DNA of 64,000 nucleotides from Elusimicrobiota bacterium (GCA_016714745.1 JADKCG010000021.1:19137-83136); one strand, 5' to 3'. Numbered from the stretch's first letter, positions 16,386 to 25,942 are shown. The notes: generated by a model not told the origin, from the letters alone. Translations and numbers: made by a program.

Positions 16386-17493
16386 GGGTCTTCGCAATGA
16401 ACGATTTAATCAGCCGGGTCTGCTCGTCGTATTCCACCAAAAAGGCGTCGTGGCCGTAGGTGGAATTGACCTCCACATAGGTCACGTCCCCGTGGCGGGA
16501 CCGAAGCGCCGTTACGATGTCCCTCGACTGATATGAGGGATACAACCAATCCGATTTAAACGAAACGACAAGAAATCGGGGAATAGGCGCGCCGGGCTTA
16601 AACAATTTGTCGCCCGACAAATCGAAATAGTCCATGGCCCGCGTCACGTAAAGATAGCTGTTCGCGTCAAACCGCCGGACAAAATGGGCCCCCCGATTGC
16701 GCAAGTAGCCTTCCACCTCGAACTCCGCGTCAAAGCTGAATTTGAACCCATCGGTTTTCATCCGACGGGAAAACTTTTCTTCCATGGACTGGTCGGACAT
16801 ATACGTGATGTGGCCGATCATTCGCGCTACCGCCAAACCCCGTTCGGGTTGGCCGTGACCGTAATACTCCCCCCCCCGCCAGTCCGGGTCGGCCATGATG
16901 GCCTGTCGGCCCACTTCATCGAAAGCAATTTGTTGGGGGGAATGTTTCAGCGTGGTGGCGATGGGGATCACACTGCGCACCCGCTCTGGATAGCTGGCCG
17001 CCCATTGGAGGGCCTGCATGCCGCCCATGGACCCCCCCGCCACGGCCAGCCAGGTGGGGACATTTAAATAGTCCATCAGATGACGTTGGGCTTCCACCAT
17101 ATCGGCGATCGTAATGACCGGGAAATGGATTCCGTAAGGTTTGCCTGTTTTCGGATCCGCGGACCCGGGCCCCGTTGAGCCTCGGCATCCGCCAATAACG
17201 TTTGAACAAACAATAAAGTATTTGTCCGTGTCAAAAGCCTTCCCCGAGCCCACCATAGGATCCCACCAACCGGGTTTCGGCTCCCCGGCCACCAGTCCCG
17301 CCACGTGGGCGTCTCCCGTGAGGGCATGCAGGAGAAGGATGGCGTTCCCCCCCTTTTCGTCCAGCCGCCCATAGGTTTGGTAGGCGAGCGTGACGGGGCC
17401 CAGCTCTTGACCAGAAGCCAACAGGAGGCGGTCAAAAGTCAACGAATGGGTTTCCATTGGCCCAAGGCTCGATGAAATGGTTACCGCATCCAT
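16375..17493 (-). CDS. metX: Homoserine O-acetyltransferase
   Basis: Alpha/beta-hydrolase-fold enzyme acylating homoserine, the first dedicated methionine step. The catalytic serine is in GGSMGGMQALQW, preceded by the oxyanion region NAILLLHALTGDAHVAG. The conserved SNVIGGCRGSTGP and HFPVITIADMVEAQ are present, and the C-terminal Asp-His pair lies in FKSDWLYP and GHDAFLVE. Length 372 is normal. Its ATG shares a base with the metY stop (TAATG), so translation is coupled to metY. It supplies the substrate for MetY. Confidence 0.95.
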   Translation of the reverse strand: MDAVTISSSLGPMETHSLTFDRLLLASGQELGPVTLAYQTYGRLDEKGGNAILLLHALTGDAHVAGLVAGEPKPGWWDPMVGSGKAFDTDKYFIVCSNVIGGCRGSTGPGSADPKTGKPYGIHFPVITIADMVEAQRHLMDYLNVPTWLAVAGGSMGGMQALQWAASYPERVRSVIPIATTLKHSPQQIAFDEVGRQAIMADPDWRGGEYYGHGQPERGLAVARMIGHITYMSDQSMEEKFSRRMKTDGFKFSFDAEFEVEGYLRNRGAHFVRRFDANSYLYVTRAMDYFDLSGDKLFKPGAPIPRFLVVSFKSDWLYPSYQSRDIVTALRSRHGDVTYVEVNSTYGHDAFLVEYDEQTRLIKSFIAKTHAP

Positions 17494-18785
17494 TAGGCCT
17501 TGATGAGGGACTGGTCGATGTCGGCCAAGATATCATCGATGTGTTCGATCCCAACGGACAAGCGGATGAAGTCCGGGGTGACGCCCGTGGCCTTTTGTTC
17601 CTCGGCGGAGAGCTGGGAATGGGTCGTCGTGGCTGGGTGAATGGCAAGGGTCTTCGCGTCGCCCACGTTCGCCAGATGGCTCACCAGTTTCAAGCCGTCG
17701 ATAAATTTCCGACCCGATTCCAAGCCTCCCTTGATGCCGAACCCCAAAATGGCACCGGCGCCTTTGGGCAGGTATTTCTTCACCCGGGCCTGCTCAGGGC
17801 TAGCCGATAGGCCCGGATAGTTGACCCAGGCCACTTTGGGATGCTTCGATAAAAAGTTCGCCACGGCCAAAGCGTTCTCCGAATGGCGCGGCATGCGAAG
17901 GTGAAGCGTCTCGAACCCCTGGAGAAGCAGGAACGAATTGAACGGCGAAATGGCCGCCCCGAGATCCCGCAGAAGGGTCACCCGCGCCTTAATGATGTAA
18001 GCGATGTTTCCCATCGGTTTCAGAGCCTCCACAAACTTGGTTCCATGGTAGGAAGGATCCGGATCGGCGATGAGCGGGAATTTTCCGTTCGTCCAATCGA
18101 ATTTTCCGGAATCGACAATCAATCCGCCGATGGAGGTGCCGTGACCTCCGATGAATTTCGTCGCCGAATAAACGGTGATGTCCACCCCGTGATCGAAGGG
18201 ACGAAGCAGATAAGGCGACACCGTGTTGTCCAGCACGAAGGGAATTCCCGCCGCATGGGCAATCTTGGAGATTTCTTCCAAGTTCGCCACATCCAGCTTC
18301 GGGTTACCGATGGACTCGGCGTAAATCGCTTTCGTTTTGGGTGTGATGGCTTTTTTGATGGCATCCAGATCATTGGATTTCGCGAACTTCACCGTAATCC
18401 CGAATTTCGGGAACGTGTAATGGAACAGGTTGTAGGTGCCGCCATAGAGGTTGTCGGCCGACACGATTTCGTCCCCCGCCTGGGCGATGTTCAACAAGGC
18501 CAAGGTGATGGCCGATTGCCCACTGGAGACCGCCAGGGCGCCCACGCCCCCGTCCAAGGCGGCGATGCGTTTTTCCAAGACATCGGTGGTGGGGTTCATC
18601 AGCCGAGTGTAGATGTTTCCGAATTCTTTTAAGCCAAACAAGTTGGCCGCGTGTTCGGTGTTTTTGAACTGGTAACTCGTGGTTTGGTAGATGGGCACCG
18701 CGCGTGAGCCCGTGGTGGGATCCGCCTCTTGTCCGCCGTGCAATGCCAGTGTTTCCGCTTTGAGTTTATTGTCGAACTGTGTCAT
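17493..18785 (-). CDS. metY: O-acetylhomoserine sulfhydrylase
   Basis: PLP enzyme that makes homocysteine directly from O-acetylhomoserine and sulfide. The 430-residue length is typical for MetY rather than shorter MetB/MetC. The PLP lysine is in YSATKFIGGHGTSIGG (about residue 205), and the N-terminus ETLALHGGQEADPTTGSRA is diagnostic. ATG at 18785 is preceded by GGAG at 7 nt. It is the first gene after the riboswitch and terminator, and heads metY-metX-metW-porin-sbp-cysATW. Confidence 0.95.
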   Translation of the reverse strand: MTQFDNKLKAETLALHGGQEADPTTGSRAVPIYQTTSYQFKNTEHAANLFGLKEFGNIYTRLMNPTTDVLEKRIAALDGGVGALAVSSGQSAITLALLNIAQAGDEIVSADNLYGGTYNLFHYTFPKFGITVKFAKSNDLDAIKKAITPKTKAIYAESIGNPKLDVANLEEISKIAHAAGIPFVLDNTVSPYLLRPFDHGVDITVYSATKFIGGHGTSIGGLIVDSGKFDWTNGKFPLIADPDPSYHGTKFVEALKPMGNIAYIIKARVTLLRDLGAAISPFNSFLLLQGFETLHLRMPRHSENALAVANFLSKHPKVAWVNYPGLSASPEQARVKKYLPKGAGAILGFGIKGGLESGRKFIDGLKLVSHLANVGDAKTLAIHPATTTHSQLSAEEQKATGVTPDFIRLSVGIEHIDDILADIDQSLIKA

Positions 18786-18821
18786 GGTTGAACTCCGATT
18801 TAAGGCGGGGGGATAAATAGA

Positions 18822-18856
18822 AAAAGGCCCGCGCCGGATGTTGCGGTGCGGGCCTT
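18822..18856 (-). terminator. Intrinsic terminator in the metY leader
   Basis: On the minus strand, AGGCCCGCACCG, a short loop, CGGCGCGGGCCT and then TTTTTCT. It stands between the riboswitch-like element and metY, and has no T tract elsewhere, so it is the expression platform of an attenuation switch rather than an end of an upstream gene. Confidence 0.8.
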
Positions 18857-18859
18857 CAG

Positions 18860-18958
18860 GAAATCTTGAGGGACTCGGACCGCTTTAGCACCCTGTTCAC
18901 TCCTTTGAGTCGGCCGGGGCAAGTTGGTGATTAAAGCCTCGCCGTATGGGAAGATCCT
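18860..18958 (-). ncRNA. SAM riboswitch-like leader (S-box clan)
   Basis: In the metY direction the leader holds AGGGTGCTAAAGC, matching the AAGGTGCTAAATCC core of SAM-I aptamers. ATCTT near the 5' end pairs with AAGAT at the 3' end (P1), and between them lie GC-rich helices (CCCCGGCC and AAAGGAG/CTC elements). A terminator follows directly. The gene controlled is metY, a classic SAM target. The 5' half does not fit the SAM-I consensus perfectly, so it may be a variant of the SAM-I/IV clan. A covariance-model search would settle the class. Confidence 0.6.
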
Positions 18959-19054
18959 AACAAAGAGCCAATGCCGATGTCAAATTTTTTGGCTAGAATC
19001 TCACTTACGAAAACGGGGGGCCCTTATGCCAATCGACATTGAAAAATTTAACTT

Positions 19055-19155
19055 GAACGTAGTCCCCGCTACGCCCAAACTTTTTTGTTTCGAAAAAAAC
19101 CCGGCTTTTCCGTCTCGGTCCTCGCGCCCAACTGGGGAATTCGGGTTAACGACGG
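19055..19155 (+). repeat. Dispersed repeat, half copy
   Basis: The stretch containing CCGCTACGCC, TTTTTTGTTTCGAAAAAAA, CCGGCTTTTCCGTCTCGG and TCCTCGCGCCCAA resembles the right half of the palindromic element at 27084-27243 (CCGCTACGC, GTTTTTCGTCGAAAAAG, CATCTCGGTGCTCGCGCC). A small open frame from 19025 runs through it but has no other support, so I see no gene between metY's leader and the PorV-like gene. Confidence 0.5.
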
Positions 19156-19176
19156 CCCCAACGCAAATCACCTGTT

Positions 19177-20142
19177 CTACTCGGGGAGGCGGAGGGGGAA
19201 CTTTTTGGGTGGGGGGGGTTTGGTTTCTTGGCCGAAACAGAAGTTGAGGGAAAAACGATGGCTTAAACCCAGTTCGCCCAATGTGACGAGGGCGTAGTCC
19301 ACACCGAAATGGGGACCGGTGAACCCGATGCCGCCGGAATAGCCGCTCATGGACTCGAGGTCCTTGGACTGTGTGTTGTAGCCACCGCGAACGTCCACCT
19401 TGAGCAAACCTTCCATCGGCAGATGATATTCAACGCCCAAGGCGCCAAAGGTGTCTCCGGCGTTTGGAATCACGGCATCGGCGGCCCAGATCCATCGGGA
19501 TGTGGGTGAAAAGGTGGCCCCGATACGGGCGCGGGTGGGAAGAGGTTGAGATTGGGAGTCGTATTGGATCGGGGGCCCCACATTGGAAACCGTGGCGGCG
19601 AACCGCCATTTATTTTCCATGAAAAGAGGCGAGAGGATTCCGGCGTCCATGGCCACATCCGAGGCGGAATTTGCGAGCTTCGATTGAATGTATTTTCCCC
19701 CCACCCCCAAGACAAAATCCAAAAAATCGTGGGCGTAACCAACGGAAAGCGCGAAATCCGAGGGGGTCAGATTTCCCGTCGTGTTGCCATCCACGTCGGT
19801 CCGCTCGCTGGTCCCTTGCGAAAAAAATTGAGCCCCGACCCCATAAGCCCCCGCACGGCCCACACGACGGCCAAACCCCGCAAAATCATAGAAACCGGAG
19901 TCCACATAACTTGCATGAAATAATGAAGCGGAGGGACGAACCAATTCTCTCAGCGCGGCCGGGTTGGCCACCAGAGCGCTGGCATCGTTCACGGCCGCCG
20001 ATTGCGCGCCCCCCATCCCGGAAGCCCGCCCGCTGACATCTAATGTCAAGAAGGGCACCGCGGCGGTTTTCCCTTTGGCCCACCCGGTGGCGGCACACCC
20101 GACGAATAGAACAATGAGAAACCGGATCTGTTTCAGGGGCAT
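19177..20142 (-). CDS. PorV/PorQ-like outer-membrane protein
   Basis: Beta-barrel protein of the PorV/UPF0164 family. Signal peptide about residues 1-22 from MPLKQIRFLIVL to WAKG; then the family start FLTLDVSGRASGMGGAQSAAVNDASALVANPAAL, seen here as SGRASGMGGAQSA and DASALVANPAAL, and alternating barrel strands to the end. In Bacteroidota PorV acts with type IX secretion and surface attachment; here no such genes are adjacent. I start at 20142 because the signal peptide begins there; the frame is open 36 nt further and no ribosome site decides it. A G9 run at 19210 near the C-terminus makes the last residues uncertain. Confidence 0.8.
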   Translation of the reverse strand: MPLKQIRFLIVLFVGCAATGWAKGKTAAVPFLTLDVSGRASGMGGAQSAAVNDASALVANPAALRELVRPSASLFHASYVDSGFYDFAGFGRRVGRAGAYGVGAQFFSQGTSERTDVDGNTTGNLTPSDFALSVGYAHDFLDFVLGVGGKYIQSKLANSASDVAMDAGILSPLFMENKWRFAATVSNVGPPIQYDSQSQPLPTRARIGATFSPTSRWIWAADAVIPNAGDTFGALGVEYHLPMEGLLKVDVRGGYNTQSKDLESMSGYSGGIGFTGPHFGVDYALVTLGELGLSHRFSLNFCFGQETKPPPPKKFPLRLPE

Positions 20143-20212
20143 GCCGCGCTGGAACACGTGCATGGGAGGAAAGCCCATGCCACGTCCGTAAGTGAGGGCA
20201 GGGGCTTTGGGA

Positions 20213-21316
20213 TCACGTTTTTTTTCTAAACCGAGCCCTCAGCGCCGCGTCAATTTTGGCGCCCAAATAGGCGCCGCCCCGTTGACACATTTTTTCAAGA
20301 TCCTTTTTGTCGTCAATTTTTCCCTCTAACATTTTATAAAGGATCTGCTGAACACTGGAGGCGATGCCCACGTGGGGGTCATGAATCGACCCGTTCATGG
20401 GAACAACGAAAGAGAGCGAAGGGATGTCCATCATATCTTTGAACTCTTTGACGGGACGGCCGAGGAGTTGTTTTCGACGAGGAGAGACCTCCACTTTAAA
20501 ATCCGAGATGTCCACCAGGTGACTGGCGGTGAGCCAATCGTTCTTGCAGATGAGTTGGGTTTTCAAATCCAACCGGCCGCTCAGCACCTGGACATCGCTG
20601 GGGATGGAAATAAAGCGGGCCAGATCCTTGATCGGCCATTTCCGAAATACCCATTCGCCGTTCAGACTTAAGGGAAGATCAAATTTCTCCAACGTAAGGT
20701 CCAAAGAAAACTGCCCGGGGGCCTCCGCTTCGTTTTGTCCCTCAAGCTTAAACCGATCATTTCCCCCGCCGCCCTCCAAAAGGGGGTGGAGCCACTGTCC
20801 TTCGATTTTGCGGAGACCCCAAGAAACGTCGGAATCTCGGTTTGTAAGACGAAGCTGACCGTCCGTGACCACAATCTGGGCAATGGGTAAACGGCGAATC
20901 CAGAGGGGAAATCGAAAGGCGGCCGCTTCGCCGTACCCGCCCCGCAGTGAAAAAGCACCTTCCAAGAAGGGGTTTTTAAGTTGAAGGGATCGAACAAACC
21001 CGTTCCCAGAAAAGAGCTCCTTCGGTGGCACGTCGGCTTCAATTTCAGGAACAGTCAAGGAGAGGCGCTCGCCCGCGAGTTTCAAATCCGTCATGACGAT
21101 GCGACCGTGTAAAACGTCGACCCTTACCGTTCCAAAACTGGCCTCGGGCCGGTCAAAAACATACTTCTTGAGGTAGCCTTCGAGACCAGAGGATACAGCG
21201 CCGTTAACAAACCAGAGAAACACCGCACAAACCCCGGCGGCAAGAAGAAGACCCAGGAACACCCCGACAAACAATCCGGCCCAAGCCCCCCCCCGGTTGG
21301 TGCGCGCGCGAGACAT
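20213..21316 (-). CDS. AsmA/DUF748-like membrane-anchored protein
   Basis: A 367-residue protein with one N-terminal transmembrane helix (about 13-38) and a large periplasmic part rich in beta-strands (FGTVRVDVLHGRIVMTDLKLAG, in the style FGTVRVDV...IVMTDLKL; FVRSLQLKNPFLEG). This is the pattern of AsmA-like proteins, which are thought to bridge the envelope and move lipids. Family placement is from pattern only. ATG at 21316 lies 8 bp after the upstream gene's stop; a longer open frame overlapping that gene is rejected. Confidence 0.65.
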   Translation of the reverse strand: MSRARTNRGGAWAGLFVGVFLGLLLAAGVCAVFLWFVNGAVSSGLEGYLKKYVFDRPEASFGTVRVDVLHGRIVMTDLKLAGERLSLTVPEIEADVPPKELFSGNGFVRSLQLKNPFLEGAFSLRGGYGEAAAFRFPLWIRRLPIAQIVVTDGQLRLTNRDSDVSWGLRKIEGQWLHPLLEGGGGNDRFKLEGQNEAEAPGQFSLDLTLEKFDLPLSLNGEWVFRKWPIKDLARFISIPSDVQVLSGRLDLKTQLICKNDWLTASHLVDISDFKVEVSPRRKQLLGRPVKEFKDMMDIPSLSFVVPMNGSIHDPHVGIASSVQQILYKMLEGKIDDKKDLEKMCQRGGAYLGAKIDAALRARFRKKT

Positions 21317-21324
21317 CGGACCCC

Positions 21325-22326
21325 TCAGGCCGCCGGCGGAGTTTGGAGGGCGCGCATGTAATGGGCCCGCTCGAAAGCGGAGGGGTCGGGGCAATTGATT
21401 TGAGACAAACTGCCTCGCAGTTGATGGACGGACTCGTACTCGTTTTTTTCCATCCATTCAACGATTTCCCTCTCCATGACGGGAAGGTGTTTGATTCCAT
21501 GACGATAAAGGGCGGAGGCGATCATGGTAACGTTGGCGCCCACCATAAGCATTTTTAGCGCGTCGCGGCCGGTGTGAACGCCGCTGGTGGCGGCGAAATC
21601 AACCTTCAATCGCCCGTAGAGAATACCGATCCAAGTCAATGGCAGACGGGCCGCCTGGGGCGTGCTCCAAAGAACTTTGGGGCGAATGCCTACATTTTCC
21701 AGATCCACATCGGGTTGGTAGAACCGGTTGAAAAGCACAAGGCCGTTGGCCCCGGCATCCACAAACCGTTTAGCCATGTTGGCCATATTGGAATAAAACG
21801 GACTGCATTTGACTCCCAGAGGGATCTTCACGACTTTCCGAACAGCGCGAACAATCTCCACCGCGGTATTCTCCACCTTGGTGCCGGGCTCATCCAAATC
21901 GGTTGGGATCGTGTAGATATTCAGCTCAAGCGCATCGGCGCCGGCCTGTTCAATTTTCTGGGCGTAGTCGGTCCATCCCCCCAGAGAACTGCCATTAAGG
22001 CTCGCGATCACCGGTATCTTGAGGGCTTTTTTTGCCTTGCCAATTTGTTCAAGACGTTCGTCCGGTTTCAATCCCCCGTCAGCGATTTCAGGGAAATAGG
22101 TCAAGGCCTCGGCAAAACTTTCCGTGCCCTGTTCGGTGCGCTCAAACAGTTCGTCCCGATCCCGTCGGATTTGTTCCTCGAACATAGAGTGGAGAACCAC
22201 GGCCGAGGCCCCGGCGTCTTCCAGTTTTTTAAGCATGTCCAGATCATCGGCCAGAGTGGACGCCGAAGGGACCAGTGGAGATCGAAGCTTTAAACCGAGA
22301 TATTCCGCGCTAATGTCGATGGGCAT
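21325..22326 (-). CDS. Dihydroorotate dehydrogenase-like protein
   Basis: FMN TIM-barrel protein of the PyrD-like group that commonly neighbours nifJ. Motifs include LRSPLVPSASTLADDLDML, IASLNGSS, DALELNIYTIPTD, LGVKCSPFYSNM and the FMN-phosphate loop TSGVHTGRDALKMLMVGA. The last is present in parts as SGVHTGRDALK. The enzyme is not part of a pyrimidine cluster here; its physiological substrate in nifJ neighbourhoods is not established. It starts 10 bp after nifJ stops, so the pair is one operon. Confidence 0.85.
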   Translation of the reverse strand: MPIDISAEYLGLKLRSPLVPSASTLADDLDMLKKLEDAGASAVVLHSMFEEQIRRDRDELFERTEQGTESFAEALTYFPEIADGGLKPDERLEQIGKAKKALKIPVIASLNGSSLGGWTDYAQKIEQAGADALELNIYTIPTDLDEPGTKVENTAVEIVRAVRKVVKIPLGVKCSPFYSNMANMAKRFVDAGANGLVLFNRFYQPDVDLENVGIRPKVLWSTPQAARLPLTWIGILYGRLKVDFAATSGVHTGRDALKMLMVGANVTMIASALYRHGIKHLPVMEREIVEWMEKNEYESVHQLRGSLSQINCPDPSAFERAHYMRALQTPPAA

Positions 22327-22336
22327 GGGTTTCTCT

Positions 22337-25300
22337 CTAATTCGTTGGCGCGGCGGCGGAGACGGCCGGGGCGGCGGCCGCCGCCGGGACCACAGGCCGG
22401 CTGGCCATGTAATTATAGAGGGCCCAGCGGGAATCGGTGTCCACTTGGGACCGACCCCACAGGTCTTTGGCGTGTTCCGGTGCGGTTTTCGTCAACATTT
22501 TGAACCGGTTTTCGCGAAGGTAAAAGTCCTCCATCTTCATGGCGGCGGGGCGGGAATCGATCACGAGGGGGTTCTGGCCCTGGGCGATGCGCCGGGGATC
22601 GTGGCGATACAGGAGCCACTGACCACTTCCCACGGCGGCTTTCTGGCTGTCCAACGCCTTCGTCATGTTGATGCCGTGGGCGATGCAATGGCTGTAGGCG
22701 ATGATCAAAGACGGTCCATCGAAGGACTCCGCTTCCAGGAACGACCGGAGCGTCTGTTCGTCCCGCGCGCCCATGGCGACCTCGGCCACATAGATGTTGC
22801 CGTAACTCATGGCCATGAGGCCCAAGTCCTTCTTAACGGACGATTTTCCCCCCGTCGCAAACTTGGCCACGGCGGCCCGGGGCGTGGCTTTGGACAACTG
22901 GCCGCCGGTGTTGGAGTAGACCCCCGTGTCGAGCACCAGGATGTTCACGTCCATTCCGCTGGCGAACACATGGTCCAACCCGCCGAACCCGATGTCGTAG
23001 GCCCAGCCATCGCCGCCCACGATCCACACGCTTCGACGGACCAACACGTCCGCCAAATCCGAAAGTCGTGCAGAAGTTTGGCCGGGAATGGATTTCAGTT
23101 TCTCTTTGAGTATTTTGACCCGTTCCCGTTGGTCGTAAATACCAGCCTCGTCCCGCTGTTTGGCTTCCAAAAGGCCCGTCACCAAATCATCGCCGAGTTG
23201 GGACGCGAGCTTTTTCACGAGATCCCGGGCGATCTCCATTTGCTGGTTGACGGATAGGCGGAACCCCAGGCCGAACTCCGCGTTGTCTTCAAAAAGCGAG
23301 TTGGACCAGGCCGGGCCCCGTCCGTCTTTGTTTTTCGTCCAGGGAGTCGTCGGCAAATTGCCGCCGTAAATAGAGGAACACCCCGTGGCGTTGGCGATCA
23401 GCGCTCGGTCGCCCCAGATTTGGGAAAGAAGTTTCAGGTACGGCGTCTCGCCGCAACCGGAGCAGGCCCCGGAAAACTCGAAGAGCGGGGTTTGGATCTG
23501 CACCTGATTGATCCGCTCGATTTTCAGTTTCCGTCGGTCGTATTCGGGCAACCCCAGGAAAAAATCCCAGTTCTCTTTTTCCGTGGCGCGGAGCGGGGGC
23601 TGGGGCCGCATGTTGATGGCCTTTAGTTTCGCCTCTGATTTGTTGCGGGCCGGGCATATCTCGACGCACAAGTTACAGCCCGTGCAATCTTCCGGCGCCA
23701 CTTGAAGCAAGAACTTTTGGCCTTTCCAGTCCCGCTCGATGGCGTCGCGACTTTTAAACGTTGAGGGCGCGTTGGCGAGCAGAGCGGGCTCCACCACTTT
23801 CGAACGGATCACGCTGTGGGGACAAATCATGACGCACTTGTTGCACTGAATGCAAGTGGCCGTGTCCCAAACCGGGATTTCTTGGGCCAAATTACGTTTT
23901 TCAAAGGCGGCGGTGCCCACAGGAAATGTGCCATCAATGGACATGGCGCTCACGGGCAAGCAGTCCCCTTGGTTGCGGATCATGGTGCCGATCACGTCCC
24001 GCACATAGTCCGGGGCGCCTTCGGCGACAGAGGGGGGAAGCTCTTTGAGGCTCGTGGCTTTGGCCGGGATTTTCACTTCAAACATGTGTTCCAAAGACAT
24101 ATCAACGGAACGAAGATTCATTTGAACCACTTCTTCGCCCTTCTTCCCGTATGCCTTCATGATGGAATTCTTAATTTGCTCGATAGCCCGTTCCCGAGGA
24201 AGAACGTTGGAGATCCCGAAGAAACAGGATTGCATGACCGTGTTGATCAATCCCCGGAGACCCGCCTCTTTGGCAACGGCATTGGCGTCGATAACGAAGA
24301 ACCGCAGTTTCTTTGAAATGAGTTTTTCTTGGAAGATGCGTGGAAGTTCGTCCCAAATCTCGTTCGGGCCGAAGGGGGTGTTGAGCAACACCGTCCCCCC
24401 CTCTTTCATTTGTTCCAAGAGATCGAACCGTTCCAAGAAGACGGGGTTGTGGATGCCGAGGAAATCCGCTTCCGAGATCAGATACGGCGCATGGATCGGT
24501 TCGGGGCCAAAGCGAAGATGGGAAATGGTGATGGACCCGGCCTTCTTTGAATCGTAGACGAAATACCCCTGGGCGTAACCCTCGGTGTTTTCACCAATGA
24601 TTTTGATGGAATTCTTGTTGGCGCTGACGGTGCCATCAGACCCCAATCCATAGAAGAGCGCCCGCACGCCGTTTTTTGGCTCAGCCGAAAAATGGGGGTC
24701 CCAGGCCAAGCTGGTATGGCCCACGTCGTCGTTAATACCGATGGTGAAATGACCCTTGGGTTTTGGAGCCAACAGATTATCGAAAACAGCCTTGGCCATG
24801 CCGGGAGTGAAATCTTTTGAGGAAAGTCCGTATCGACCGCCCACAATGATAGGCACCGTTTTGAACGGGGCGGCATTCGCCGCGATCGCTTCAAATACCG
24901 TGCTAACAACATCGGTAAACAGCGGCTCGCCAGCGGAACCGGGTTCTTTTGTTCGGTCCAAAACGGCGATGCGTTTGACTGTGGTTGGAAGCGCTTTCAA
25001 GAAAGACGCCGCATCCAACGGACGATACAAGCGAACCTTCAGCACCCCCACCTTTTGTCCGGAGGCGTTCAATACTTTCGCGGTTTCTTCTGCTGTTTCC
25101 GCCCCCGAGCCCATGATGACGATGACACGATCGGCGTCCGAAGCGCCCACGTAGTCGTATAACTTATATTGACGGCCTGTCAACTTAGCAAAACGATCCA
25201 TAATGGATTGGGTGATGCCCGGGCAAGCATCGTAAAAGGGATTGACCGTTTCCCGACCCTGAAAATAGACGTCGGGGTTCTGCGCCGACCCGCGCATGAC

Positions 25301-25942
25301 CGGTTTTTCCGGGGTGAGGCCCCGAGCGCGATGGGCGTGGATGTCCGCATCATCAATGAGGGCACGGAGCGTGTCGTCTTCGAGATACGCCACTTTCTGG
25401 ACTTCATGGGAGGTACGGAATCCGTCAAAGAAATGGACGAAGGGGATGCGGGACTTAAGTGAAGCGGCTTGGGAAATGGCGGCGAAATCCATGGCTTCCT
25501 GGACAGACACTGAACACAACATGGCCCAACCGGTTTGGCGGGCGGCCATCACATCTTGGTGATCTCCGAAAATGGAAAGCCCTTGAGCCGCGAGAGACCG
25601 AGCGGCCACATGGAACACGGTCGGTGTCAGCTCCCCGGCGATCTTGTACATGTTGGGGATCATGAGGAGAAGGCCCTGGCTGGCAGTAAACGTGGTGGCC
25701 AACGACCCGGTTTGCAGAGCGCCATGAACCGCTCCAGCGACGCCCCCCTCACTTTGCATTTGATAAACGTAAGGAACGTCGCCCCAAATGTTCTTTTTCA
25801 TCTCATACATCCAGGCGTCGGACCATTCGGCCATGGTGGACGACGGGGTGATGGGATAAATCGCGATGACTTCGTTCGTGCGGAACGCCACGGAGGCCAC
25901 AGCCTCGCCGGCATCAATAGTTTTGAAATGTGTTTCGGACAT
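22337..25942 (-). CDS. nifJ: Pyruvate:ferredoxin (flavodoxin) oxidoreductase
   Basis: Single-chain PFOR of about 1200 residues, which decarboxylates pyruvate to acetyl-CoA and reduces ferredoxin or flavodoxin under low oxygen. Domain order is complete: N-terminal TPP-binding domain with IAIYPITPSSTMAE, then a gamma domain (GRYGLSSKDFTP), two 4Fe-4S motifs CIQCNKCVMICPH and CTGCNLCVEICPA, the proximal-cluster CSGCGETPY, and the second TPP domain with GGDGWAYDIGFGGLDH and DTGVYSNTGGQ. I start at MSETHFKT (25942), preceded by GAGG at 10 nt. It points to at least facultatively anaerobic metabolism. Confidence 0.96.
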   Translation of the reverse strand: MSETHFKTIDAGEAVASVAFRTNEVIAIYPITPSSTMAEWSDAWMYEMKKNIWGDVPYVYQMQSEGGVAGAVHGALQTGSLATTFTASQGLLLMIPNMYKIAGELTPTVFHVAARSLAAQGLSIFGDHQDVMAARQTGWAMLCSVSVQEAMDFAAISQAASLKSRIPFVHFFDGFRTSHEVQKVAYLEDDTLRALIDDADIHAHRARGLTPEKPVMRGSAQNPDVYFQGRETVNPFYDACPGITQSIMDRFAKLTGRQYKLYDYVGASDADRVIVIMGSGAETAEETAKVLNASGQKVGVLKVRLYRPLDAASFLKALPTTVKRIAVLDRTKEPGSAGEPLFTDVVSTVFEAIAANAAPFKTVPIIVGGRYGLSSKDFTPGMAKAVFDNLLAPKPKGHFTIGINDDVGHTSLAWDPHFSAEPKNGVRALFYGLGSDGTVSANKNSIKIIGENTEGYAQGYFVYDSKKAGSITISHLRFGPEPIHAPYLISEADFLGIHNPVFLERFDLLEQMKEGGTVLLNTPFGPNEIWDELPRIFQEKLISKKLRFFVIDANAVAKEAGLRGLINTVMQSCFFGISNVLPRERAIEQIKNSIMKAYGKKGEEVVQMNLRSVDMSLEHMFEVKIPAKATSLKELPPSVAEGAPDYVRDVIGTMIRNQGDCLPVSAMSIDGTFPVGTAAFEKRNLAQEIPVWDTATCIQCNKCVMICPHSVIRSKVVEPALLANAPSTFKSRDAIERDWKGQKFLLQVAPEDCTGCNLCVEICPARNKSEAKLKAINMRPQPPLRATEKENWDFFLGLPEYDRRKLKIERINQVQIQTPLFEFSGACSGCGETPYLKLLSQIWGDRALIANATGCSSIYGGNLPTTPWTKNKDGRGPAWSNSLFEDNAEFGLGFRLSVNQQMEIARDLVKKLASQLGDDLVTGLLEAKQRDEAGIYDQRERVKILKEKLKSIPGQTSARLSDLADVLVRRSVWIVGGDGWAYDIGFGGLDHVFASGMDVNILVLDTGVYSNTGGQLSKATPRAAVAKFATGGKSSVKKDLGLMAMSYGNIYVAEVAMGARDEQTLRSFLEAESFDGPSLIIAYSHCIAHGINMTKALDSQKAAVGSGQWLLYRHDPRRIAQGQNPLVIDSRPAAMKMEDFYLRENRFKMLTKTAPEHAKDLWGRSQVDTDSRWALYNYMASRPVVPAAAAAPAVSAAAPTN

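Noticed and set aside
19025..19247. 107-codon-type open frame upstream of the PorV-like gene
   Set aside because: Runs through a dispersed repeat and into the 3' end of the convergent gene; the product is low-complexity with no support.
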